Shown: positions 45,744 through 56,116 of the stretch, in pieces
Numbering within the stretch: position 1 is the first letter of the stretch
Layout of the letters: each line of letters begins with the position of its first letter
DNA from: Hygrocybe punicea
Taxonomy: Eukaryota; Basidiomycota; Agaricomycetes; Agaricales; Hygrophoraceae
Direction: 5' to 3'
Length of the DNA: 64,000 nt
Assembly (NCBI GenBank): GCA_963556145.1
Contig: OY744462.1
Location: 4,588,001-4,652,000 of the forward strand
Notes under the pieces: model-generated
Database searches by the model: none
What the model was told of the DNA's origin: nothing
Seen by the model: only the letters and a program-made list of their open reading frames with translations
Translations under genes and position numbers: made by a program

Positions 45744-47601
45744 ATGTTTCAACACAACTCTCCCCCGCCAACCGCGCAATTACGCAGGCCGTGGTCCCCA
45801 GATCCATACGATCCTCTCCCACCAACTCAGAACAACAACAACGGCGACGACGACGAAGACGACGACTACTACTGGCAAACTACTCATACGGAGTACCCCC
45901 AATACGACCAGCAACGCCGTGAACCATCCGATGTCTCTGTAGAGGCTCTTGACTTGGCTGATTACGCCAGGACTCTGCGACCCCATCGCACAGCAGACCC
46001 GTACCCTGCATTCCATCCATTTAACATGTACCCTTCACCCCAACGCCCATTGCGCCCTCTTGCAAGCCCAGATTCATTCTACCCACCTTCTTTGGTTTCT
46101 CGAGGTGGAACATTATCCACCCAATCCCATGCACATTCCTCAGCATCCAGGACTTCTCGAACATCCCGTCGCCCTTTCTCCCTCCCACCCCCAGCGCACC
46201 ACTCTGATGTCCTTCCGAGCCGCTCCTACAACTCTCCCTATATCGCCCATTCCCCGCCCATTCCACACGCCGAACCCGAAATCGACATCTCCCAATTCCC
46301 CTCATGGTCTCGTGGCTGGTATGATTCCAAGGCTGTCAAAGACCCCTCTCCATACTCCCAAGGCGACGATCCCTTGCTCCACAAAACCCGCTCTGACTCC
46401 CCCCATCGATCACCGTTCGACCCCGGCTTCCCCACCTTCGGACACTCTTACCCGTCTGATTTGCACTCCTTCCCTGCAATCTCCTCGCTCGCATCCACAC
46501 GGGATCTCCTTCCCTGGAGCAGCGAGTCTCCAGATCACGGCCCCCAAATCGACCCTGAGACAAAGGAAGAACGCATGCGGATGCTACAACGTGAGTTCGG
46601 GTCGCGCCAGAACGCCAAGGGCACGAGCATCTCTCTATACAAGGATGCAGACGGTCGTCCTTTCATCGGATCCGTCAACGAGAGCGGGAAGCTCGTCACT
46701 CAAGGCCCGAAAAAAAGGGTTGCCGTACGCGTCTTCCAAGTTGTGCTCGCCCTCGCCGCGGCAATCCCGTCGATCTACGCTGCAGTAGTGCGCTCCTCCT
46801 TGTCGATTTCTAACTGCATGCGCTAACAATCAACGCAGGTGATCAAATCTACCACCGGCATCCCGCCGCCTGCGGCAAAGCCAGCCGCGTATGTCTTGTA
46901 CGTTCTGTCCGTTATTACCACGCTCGCTCTCTTCTACATTGTAATCATACACCCGTGCTGCGGCGCCCGTGTCAAGCCAAGCAATGGGCCCGGCGGGACC
47001 CTCGCAGGCGGAATGATGGTGCTCCCTGTGCAGAGACTCCCAGGGGGGAAAGGCGGGAAGAACAACAAGGGGGGGAAGAAAGGGCATCAACTTCCACACG
47101 GGCCTGCGGGAGATTTGCAAGTGAACCTCATCGTTGACCCCAATGCCTTCGGCGGACAGGATGACGATATTGACGGCGCGGATGACGAAATTTGGGAAGG
47201 TTCAATTCCTGGCGAATACGACTCGCAGCGTCGGTCGAGTCCCCGACGACGGCCTCAGCGTCGTGGCGTGTTTGCAGGACTCGCAATGGAAGAACAGTGG
47301 AAGGTGGCACGTACGTCACTGAAAAAGATATTTCTGTTTGACATGGCGGGCGTGCTCCTGTGGGGCGGGGCATTTGTGTTCATCTTGATCGGGAAGCGTT
47401 GCCCGAGTGGTGGTTTTGATGGCTGGTGAGTGCTCTGCTGTTATCAAGTAGCAGTGACTAAGATGTATGTGGTACAGGTGCAATGCGTATAATGTGTCGT
47501 CGGCCGCCGCATGTTTACTGTGGGTTACATTCGGATTGAGCACATTCTTTGATATCAAGGACTTGCACGCCAGTAAAGTGTCGCCTCGAACTCGCACATG
47601 A
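45744..47601 (+). CDS. Multi-pass membrane protein, hypothetical
   Basis: Start MFQHNSPPPTAQLRRPW. About 320 disordered Pro/Ser/Asn/Asp-rich residues (with a DDDEDDDYYW acidic patch) precede hydrophobic helices: VFQVVLALAAAIPSIYAAVV, then AYVLYVLSVITTLALFYIVI, a Gly/Lys-rich loop (GGKGGKNNKGGKKG), MAGVLLWGGAFVFILIG, and a final SSAAACLLWVTFGLSTFFDI after the last intron. Stop at 47601. Three exons with intron sites near 46799-46838 and 47428-47476. No named domain. The four-helix layout is MARVEL-like only in a general way. Likely a conserved basidiomycete plasma-membrane or secretory protein. Function unknown. Confidence 0.7.
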
Positions 47602-47821
47602 TCTTTACGACTTTCCTTTCGACAACATCCATGTGCTTATTATAACTTAGCTCCTGCACATCGGAGATTCACGAATTTACCATATACTCACGGACATCTT
47701 CGGTTCTGCTGATTTATTCAATATTGTGATACTTTATATGCAGTGGGAATCCGTTTCAATGTGATACGAAAATATTGCGTAACATTGAAAGAAACCCTCT
47801 TTAGACCAGTATACTTACACA

Positions 47822-48990
47822 TCAGCAGCTGCCATTTCGCATGATCCACTCCCTAATGAAAGTGCTGCTCATCTTGGTCTGTTTCAGAAGTTCAGCGTCG
47901 TCGTGGTCAAGATTTGACGAGGTAGGGGAGATGACGTCAATAACGAATGTTTGCAGGGGTGGTAAGGAAAGCGATTCGCGGTGAGAAGCAACTGGGACAG
48001 ATGACAATGGGATGAGGTGACCAACACCGAAAAAGGGAAGGATGCATCAGATGTGTTACGCACTACTAGCGGCACCAGGCAACGTTTCCTTGCTGACAAC
48101 CAGCGCTTGAATATTCGGATCCCACCCCGTCGGGCCATACACGTCGGAAATGGGCACAACGTCGTAAGTCAGCCCTGAGCAGAACAGCTTGAGAAACGCT
48201 AGGACCTTGTTGATGCGGACCCTGAGGGGTTCGAGTACCTCACGGCAGGACTTGGATGTGAGCAACGAATCGTCTATGGTAGACAAGACGTGAGGGGTAT
48301 GTGGGTCTGTGTTATGGAATCGGGAGAGGCGCACCCGTGACGCCGACGATGAGCTTCTCGCTTGCGATCCAGGCACCCATACTAAGGAGGATCTTGTGCC
48401 CTGCGTGCAGGTGGTCAAACGTGCCCCCGAGCGCGACGATGGGGTAGAACGGGGGCAGTGGGGATTGAGGGATGGGCAGAATGCGTGGTTCGTGCGAGGA
48501 CGAGGGTGCCGAGACGAGGTAAATTTGACGAAGTGACGTTAATGACGGCGGCAGTAGGACAGCGATGGTGTCTGTTGGATTATATGGCCATGTCAATAAG
48601 TAGATATTTCTTGGCGAACACGATAGTGGGTATCTCACCGCCCTCAACACGGAAGCACACGTCAACGCCATCACCCAAGTCTTCCGGCACATCCTCGTCA
48701 AAGCCCTTGAGCAAGACATCCACCCCCATCAATAATTTCCCCATGCCCTGCGCGACCTTGGTCGCCTGCACGTACACGAACGTCAGAAGCCTCTGCACAT
48801 CATCCCAATGTTCCGTATGCGAGAGAGTCTGCTGCCGTGGTGCACTGAAGTGCTGCGAGAAGAGAACGATGGTGACACGGCGACGGGTGGCAGCGGCTGA
48901 GGAAGCGATTATGGGTGCTAGAAAATGCGGGTCGAGGTCGGTGAGAGTAGCAAGCACAAGAGCGACGTCAATGGTGTCGGCGGTCAACAT
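47822..48990 (-). CDS. CAB4: Pantetheine-phosphate adenylyltransferase (CoA synthesis)
   Basis: Catalyses ATP + 4'-phosphopantetheine to dephospho-CoA. The ATG at 48990 gives MLTADTIDVALVLATLTDL. After a fungal N-terminal region the nucleotidyltransferase signature GGTFDHLHAGHK (HxGH motif) appears, then KLIVGVTDDSLL, YDVVPISDVYGPTG, LVVSKET and the C-terminal MSSTFIREWI, stop at 47822. Exons join across at least four introns. An alternative longer frame begins at 49062. Converges on the membrane-protein gene with 220 bp between stops. Symbol by homology to yeast CAB4. Confidence 0.88.
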
Positions 48991-49286
48991 CTCAGCTCCG
49001 AAATCAAACTTTGAAGGACAAGTGCGGGGTCCGTTGCAGCGTGGTCGCCAGCCTGAGACCAAGCTTCGTACTCCAGAGGTGAACTCTTCGACACAGAACG
49101 GACGGTCACCAGTCTAACGTGCAGCTACCCTTGGCTCAGGCTCCTGCCAAGCCGCTGTGAGGGGTAGGGGCAGGGGCTTGATCCTAGTTTGGCCAACTCC
49201 GAAACTCAGTTGCCTAAATAAGAAATATAATTTATTGTATATTTCGGGCCGGTTGGCGGAACCCAAAAAAAACTCCAAAAAAGGTA

Positions 49287-49669
49287 CAGTGTTCAATGGC
49301 TCCTTTGAACACTACCAGTCCTTTAAACACCCTAATATAATTAATTCTGTACTGATTTCTACTGCTAAAAAGTGTTCTAATTCCTTCAGTGCATCATCTG
49401 AACCCATCCGGATAATGATTTTTATTCAGAACCACCAGTAAGATTAGAAACTGAATATTCACAAAGCAGAGAGAAATCTGATCACTCCTTTGAACACTAA
49501 TGTTTTGATCATAAAACATTCAAATATGAACAGATTTCTTTGAAAATTGGTATGAGAGGTCTTTAAATATATGAGCAACTTTCTGTCTACTCAGATTTTG
49601 TTCAAGATAATTTGGCTACTTGTGGCATTTTAGGTTAATTTTTGTGTTCAAAGGAGCCATTGAATACTG
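49287..49669. mobile_element. TA-flanked MITE (383 bp)
   Basis: 26-bp terminal inverted repeats (CAGTGTTCAATGGCTCC and CAGTATTCAATGGCTCC on the complement) are flanked by TA on both sides, the Tc1/mariner pattern. The body is AT-rich and non-coding. Confidence 0.8.
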
Positions 49670-50072
49670 TAGTCAGTCGGGAAACTGTTGTATCTCGTCG
49701 AATACTGTAGGTAACTGTATGGTGGCAACGGCCAGATTTGTCAAAAATCGTGTGACGACCCGCCCCGATGCAACAAAGTGCCGGTGACGTGTGACTTAGC
49801 AACAACTGGGTGGTGGTACTGCGGAGTGGCAGGCAGAAGTTTTGTGGCAGCTTGGCAGTCATACTATAGCTGGACACCGGCCATGATATAACTGAGTTTG
49901 AAAATATAACTAAGGACAAACAAAAGTAACACAACCAAACATTCAAATGTATCTGCACTAGTGAGCCTCTAGTGACTGTGTTTTCTGATAAATAAATATT
50001 GAAAATTTTATGATATACTCCTGGTATGCTATTCTACAATTAATCTGCAAGATGTAAGTGATATAAGCAGTA

Positions 50073-50343
50073 CTATCATCACCCCACACATCGGACAGGC
50101 CCAGCTTTCGGCCAGTCACACAATGTCACAGTGGCATATTTGAACCCCGCCTGTCAAAGCGTGACCAATTGCCTTTTTTTCTCCTCACCACAAACTGCAT
50201 TTTACACCTAGAAAACATTTCTAAAATAACAATATGATGTATTATATGTCTTGTAGCAAGTTTACTGTGGATTGAGTTAAAATCGAGCGAGAAATTCGAA
50301 GTGGCCGAAAGCTGGGCCTGTCCGATGTGTGGGGTGATGATAG
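50073..50343. mobile_element. Stowaway-like MITE (271 bp) nested in the transposon
   Basis: Inverted ends of 41 bp or more (CTATCATCACCCCACACATC..., through GCCCAGCTTTCGGCCA) are essentially perfect, with TA at 50071-50072 and 50344-50345. The body includes a few AT-rich stretches only. Confidence 0.88.
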
Positions 50344-50718
50344 TATTAGATGCAAAATAAAGTGAAAATGACCAAATTCAGCAAATTCATGAAGTTTTTA
50401 CTTTCTTTTAGGTCAAATATAATTTCTATTGCTTGGGTCTTGCAGAGACTATTGTACAATAGCTGTTTGGGAATACATTGTAATTTTTCTGGGATTTAGC
50501 TGTTAAAAAATGCCTTCAGAATTCAAGCTTTACATTGAAAAACACTCATACTTTAGGTGTGAAGGCGCCATCTCCAACAGCAGTTGAGGTGGTCAGTCCT
50601 CATCATACTTGTTGTCCAGGGCTGGACCATAATGGTAGTTGCAGGGGGAAAGTTGGAAGGTGAGAGTTCTGGGAGTGTACCTGGGGCCAATATGTAAGTG
50701 CCCCTGTAGTGTTTCCAA

Positions 50719-51032
50719 TGTTTTTCAAGAAATGGCTATATCATTCCCAATAAAATGGCTAAAATTACAAGAATATTTGAGCATGTAGAAGACATGAAAA
50801 GCTAAAGGGTCCTCTGCCAACATTAGTCGATTAGATCAGTCTTTGCTCACACATTTGGCATCAGCTTTAAATTGTAGCTGATTCAAAGCTGGTTAAATAA
50901 GTGAGCAAAGGCTCATCCAATTGACTAATACTGGCAGAGGACCCTATGGATTTTCATGTCTTCAACTTGCTCAAATATTCTTGTAATTTCAGCCATTTCA
51001 TTAGGTATGATACAGCCATTTCTTGAAAAACA
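50719..51032. repeat. Foldback with ~150-bp arms
   Basis: TGTTTTTCAAGAAATGGCT and its complement delimit arms that include GGGTCCTCTGCCA and AATATTTGAGCA. A third, diverged copy of one arm lies near 51540-51660 (TCTTCTGCCAACATTAGTCA). Confidence 0.7.
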
Positions 51033-51780
51033 TATATCAACATCCTGGCCTCACTCTTCCTTGCCCTTGGTGAAGGTGATGGTGACAGTGAGGCTAAAGC
51101 AGTGTATTAGACTGAAGACAGTGAGCTACACAGGGAGTGTAGACTGTGTTGTAGACTGGAGGAGAATCACTATGATGCATAGTATATGAGAAAGTATAAG
51201 GCTTGTTCTATTGAAATAGATGAACTACAAAAGGGAAATATAATTATAAAAGAAACAATAAATACTCAGGAAGTGAAATGGATCAAAGACAACAGATATG
51301 GAATGCTCAGGCATGGCACTTACATAATTTCAACACAGTCACATTAGTGGTGGCAAAGGCTATTTGTAATCTTAGTTGAAAACACTGTTAAGATGATGGT
51401 GAGAGGAGTGGGTGCAGCCATAGTGTGTTTTACTCTAAGTAGGAGAGACTGTAGGGGGGTGGCAGAAACTGTATAGGGAAGGGAACTAGGGAGGGGAACT
51501 TTGGAACTTAGCATATGCTGTTACTTTGTGAAAATTGATTATATTCTTCTCAATAAATTTGATAAAATCACCAAATTATTTGAGTGTGTCAACCATGCAA
51601 AATAACATGAGGTCTTCTGCCAACATTAGTCAATCAAATGAGTCATTGTTCAAATATTTTAAATATTTTATTTTAGGTATTTAATTTCTTGAGCCAGATG
51701 TACATCTATAACATAAAAGCCGGCAGCTTTGTGGCAGCGATATATACATTGTACAAACATTGCCTGTCTTTTATCCAGCA

Positions 51781-54211
51781 ATGAGTAAATGACCAGCGAA
51801 AGGGCCTTCTGCAGCAATAATAACTGCTGTGGACCACCTTGGAAACCTGCTCAAGAATCTCCCTCAAAACCTTCCTGTCCCAAAATCTGTACCTGAGGCA
51901 AAATATCAGTTCTACCTAGATGAAGATGACATCAAAGAGGAAGGACTTTACTATGCGCTGAACCGCTGACTCGAAATCTGCTTCGAGACCCACAAGAACC
52001 CAGAGATTCATTTTGAAGAGTGTGGCAATCACTTGCAAGGCCTCATAGCCATCCTGAAGCAAGTTATCAAAGGAGATCCAGCCCAATGAGACTTCATTCA
52101 AGCTCACTGGATTGATAGACTTGTCAAAAGTGCAAAAGCAAGTGGTGCCAAAATTCCTGACAAACGGTGATGTGTATCCCCATGAATTTCAGATTTTTTA
52201 CTGAATTTTGACCAGTGCTGTGGCAAAATGAAAGCAATCTGATGAAATGGTGAGCAAGAGCTCCAAGAAGATCTGCACACATATTCCAATGCAAGAGAAC
52301 GAGGCGATGATCATCAGTGATAGCAGTGATGAAGCTGAGACAGTTCTCACATGCACCGGCACTGCAGATCTGCTGCCACGACAACCCATTCCCATCCGAC
52401 TAAAGCAAATGACGTTTGATGACTGGAAATGGAAGGTGTTGAACAGCGATGAGAAATTGGAGCAAATGTGCAGGGATGCCATGGCCAAGCAGGGAATATG
52501 ACAGATTCTAGCTGAGAAAAAGGAACAGCAGGAAAACAAACAACAAGAGAAGAAAAGAAGCAACGCACGAGAAAGGAAGCGTAAATCCCGGGCTTTGAAA
52601 AAGAAGAAAGCATTGGAGGCTGAAATATCTGACGTGCAGCTCTGTGGAGTCAATGACGTGCTGATATCTCAGGATCACCATGACAGCACAGGCATTGATA
52701 ATCTGGCTCACCATTCATGACAGGGAGTGGACTGGAGAAAAGAGCGCAATGGAAGGAACAATGGCAAAGTGGTTCCAACAAATGCACGATGCACAAATTG
52801 GTACCATCCCTTCTTATGGATTCACATCGCACAGGCTGCAAAAAAGGGCCTGTGGTCAGCACGAAACATGGAGACAATTCTTCGACGTGAAAATCCACAC
52901 CAGTTCAACAAATTGCATGCCAGCACAATCCAACGCTGGCTCAGTGGCCACGGATTCACACCAGCAACACTTGAAAATGTCAAATGAGGACGTGCACTTG
53001 CTGCAAGTGGTCATGTTGGTGTCCTTACTGGATGTCCTGACATTGTCAATACAGTGAAAGAGAAACTCATTGAGTTACGTACCTCAGGAGTCCCTGTTGG
53101 AGTTTTCCTCACTCACATCATCATGCTATCCATCATCGAAACCCAACAACCTCAGCTTCTCAATATCTTCAAATGCTCTGAGTTGTATGTTCGAGGATTC
53201 CTGCAGAGTGTTCTTGATTGGACCCTCCATAAGGCAACACGAAAAGCTCCTCATCTTCCTGCTGATGCTGAAGCTCAATGCACATGAGCTTTTTTTTGCC
53301 TTGTTCATCTCATGAAGCATTGCGACATTCCACGAAAACTGGTCATTTTCATGGATCAAACTGGGAAATGTCTGATGGGAACAAAGGACAAGACCTACGA
53401 GAAGCAAGGATCCAAACAAGTTGACCTTGCTGCCAAGGACGAAAAGTGTGCTTACACCCTGTGTGTTGCGACAATGGCTGATGGTGACGTTCTCCCATTC
53501 CAGCAAGTCTGGTCAGGAAAGACAAAGGTTTCTCTTCTGAGTGAACATGCTGATGGAATAGCCGAAGCAAAAGAACTCGGTTTTGATTTTGTGTTTGCAG
53601 CTAGTGAAAAGAAAACCAGTCATTTCAGCACACTTAAAACAATGAAAGAGGTCTGTGTTCAGCTTACCACCTTGCAGAATTGCCTGACAATGCTTCATGA
53701 TGTGCAGTGGGTAGAAAAGATCCTGGTGCCATACATCAATGATGTGATTGAAAGTGACCCAGACTTGCGAGATGTCCCAGACCAAAAGAGTGTTCTCATG
53801 ATTGACTGCTATCCTGTTCACATTGGGCTGCCATTCCGTACCTTTGTCCTTGAGGAGTACCCGAACATTTACCTGATCTTTGTGCCAGCAAACTGTACCA
53901 GCATCTTTCAGGTCGCTGATGTGGGACTGCAACAAATCATCAAACACTGCTTGTCACAATTTGAATTACAATGGTTTGTTGATTCGCACACAGAACAAAT
54001 GACGGCAGGAAAAAAAGCAAAAGAGGTCTTATTCACAAAATCCCTTCCAGTCCTCCGTGATGCAACAATCCAACCAATCATTGAGGCTTACAATTGGCTT
54101 CGAAGTGCAATTTGCCGGGATGTCATCAAGAAGGCAAATTCAATGTGTCGTGTAGGGGAACTTATCTGGGGATATCCTGACCAGTCGCAAAGCCCATGCA
54201 GCTCTCCATAA
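51781..54211 (+). pseudogene. Pogo-like DDE transposase, interrupted only by TGA codons
   Basis: Exon 1 (51781-52166) and exon 2 (from 52216) share one frame across a 49-nt intron. A further in-frame 57-nt intron lies at 53651-53707. Parts: acidic N-terminus, a basic Lys/Arg coil (ARERKRKSRALKKK), a helix-turn-helix-like segment (HASTIQRWLSGHGFTP), then the DDE domain with LVIFMDQTGKC, SHFSTLKTMKE, VLMIDCYPVHIG and YLIFVPANCTSIFQVADVG. Eight in-frame TGAs (51790, 51967, 52087, 52229, 52499, 52718, 52985, 53285) and no frameshift seen. The Asp of MDQTG and the Asp of MIDCY fit the first two catalytic positions. A 3' exon may continue to about 54440. Confidence 0.8.
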
Positions 54212-54784
54212 ATATCTCAAGAATGATCAAGTTTTACGAGAAGAAATTGAAGGCAAACTTGGACCACAGACATTTGTGGAGAAGGAGATTGAACCTGATG
54301 ACTCAGACATGCCTGGAGATGGCATTGATGACACTGATGTACCAGCCAGTGCTGTGATCCAACAAGCACTTGGATTTACAGTTCCAACCACAGATAAAAT
54401 TTATATGATTCTATGTTTAATAATACTCGCGATCGACTAGTACAATAATGGGTGCCTGAAATGGTGCTCAATCAACCAGTGAACGGTTGTGCAGTGCGCA
54501 ATGGCAGCGGCCATACTGTGTCAAGAACACCGATGTCACACTCACTTCTGATGGGTTGTTGCAGGGAGGGGGCCCATGGGAGGATATCTGGGAGCTGACA
54601 GACAATGATTTCGCTGTAGAGGAGCCTTAGAAGACTTTAAATAATTTTTGGGAATTTTTTCTATATTTCTTGTTGCCTATTTGACTGTTGACCCAAATGC
54701 GACAAACCCCTTGTGACCAGTGACCAAGCTACGCAACAGACCCCATGTGATGCGTGACTGTTGCCACCATACAGTTACCTACAG

Positions 54785-54941
54785 TACTCAAGCTATCCTC
54801 AAAATAACACCTGTTTCATAAATCCGACACCTGTCCGCATCATTCAATCTTTGACTGAGGGCAGAAATCGCAATTTTAGAATCTTGATTTTTCAGGATCG
54901 TGAGAGGTAAGCCGCTGGCTGGTTTACCAGCTGGTTCAACC
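54785..54941. other. Short spacer between transposons
   Basis: 157 bp between the pogo element and the hAT insertion. Includes GCTGGCTGGTTTACCAGCTGG, an imperfect palindrome. Nothing else recognised. Confidence 0.4.
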
Positions 54942-56090
54942 TAGTGTTGCCGTAGTTCAGTTCCGAACCTAGCCGAACCCGGTTCAAACCCCGAACCGAA
55001 CCCTAAGTTCGGTCTAAGTTCAGCCAAGTGCTGAACCGGACCGCGGGTTCAGTTCCGGGTTTCGAGGCCTGCCGGATTTCCTGAACGGCTCCAAACCGCG
55101 TTCAAACCGCGAACGCGGATATTTTTAAGGTATTGATTTCATTTGTTTTTCGTATTTCTTTACTTACTATTTCGTGTTAAACGGCATCATGTGACCGGCC
55201 GTGACCTTTCAAGCAACACAGCAACTTCAACGTGGGTTGAACACAACACAAATTGTGTTGTGTTCAAAGGTAAGTTTCCATTTTTTTCTTAACTTTACTA
55301 ATGTTATTTGCGGCAGGCAACTCGACTGCGACCACATCGCAACCACATTGGCACAAGATGGATGCCAACGCCAACGCAATGCCAACGGACGCGGGGCAGC
55401 CGCAACACCACCACCACCACCACCACCAGCGGCGGCAACGGCAACGGCAACGGCAAAGGCAACGGCAACCAGGCAACAACAACGGCAACGGCCAGCAGCA
55501 GCAGCAACAGCGGAAGCAGCAGCGCCGGCAGCAATGGCAGCAGCAGCAGCAGCAGCGGCAGCGGCAACAGCCAAAGCCATCCAACATCACCACCAGCGGC
55601 GGCAACAACAACGGCAACCACAACTATGACGGCCAGCAGCAGCAGCAATGCCGGCAGCAGCAGCAACAGCAACAGCAGCAACGGCGGCAGCAGCAACAGC
55701 GGCAGCAGCAACGGCCACGACAGCAGCAGCAGCAGTGGCAGCAGCAACGGCGACGGCAGCAGCAGCAGCACTGGCAGCGGCAGCAACGGCAGCAGTGACA
55801 GCGGCGGCAGCAGCAGCGCCGGACGGCTCCCCTGCAGCCCAACTACCTCGCGAAGTGTAGCGCCGTATCGATTGATACGTGCCTGCCATTCGCGAGGAGA
55901 ACGGAGCTCATGGGGTGAGCCCACCTCGGTCCGGGGTTCAGACCGCATCTGAACCCAGACCGAACGCGGAGAAACGGTTCAATGCCGTCCGGGTCCAGGT
56001 TTGGCCATGCGCCAAACCGGACCCGAAGTTCAGTTCGCGGTTCCGCCAAAAAGGGTCGGAACCAGACCGAACTGAACTTCGGCAACACTA
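54942..56090. mobile_element. Non-autonomous hAT element with CAG/CAA/GGC repeats
   Basis: Ends TAGTGTTGCCG(T/A)AGTTCAGTTC, inverted, with an exact 8-bp duplication GTTCAACC (54934-54941 and 56091-56098). Subterminal GTTCGGTC/GAACCGAAC words surround a core of trinucleotide repeats (about 55380-55830). Open frames in the core are poly-Gln/Ala/Ser/Leu artefacts of the repeats in each phase. No transposase. Confidence 0.92.
55380..55830. repeat. CAG/CAA/GGC trinucleotide-rich tract
   Basis: Mixed CAACGG, CAGCAG, CACCAC and GGCAGC units give long open frames in all phases (for example Gln-rich 55301-55798, Leu-rich on the minus strand). Codon-free repeat structure, not a gene. Confidence 0.85.
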
Positions 56091-56116
56091 GTTCAACCTC
56101 ATTTCAATGCTGTAGC

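Larger units (their letters stand above)
49705..54784 (+). mobile_element. Complete 5.08-kb Tc1/pogo-type DNA transposon
   Basis: Terminal inverted repeats of at least 25 bp (CTGTAGGTAACTGTATGGTG...) with TA at 49703-49704 and 54785-54786. Encodes one plus-strand transposase gene (51781-54211 and beyond). Also carries a TA-flanked MITE (50073-50343) and a foldback (50719-51032), later or co-amplified insertions that inflate the 5' half. Confidence 0.88.

Noticed and set aside
51781..53287. UGA recoding (selenocysteine or reassigned codon) in the transposase
   Set aside because: Host genes use TGA as a stop (SKP1, GUD1, CEG1 end in TGA). CpG decay explains the pattern more simply.
55227..55952. 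Several long frames rich in Gln, Ala, Leu, Cys or Ser
   Set aside because: All phases of a trinucleotide repeat inside a hAT element are open. Not genes.
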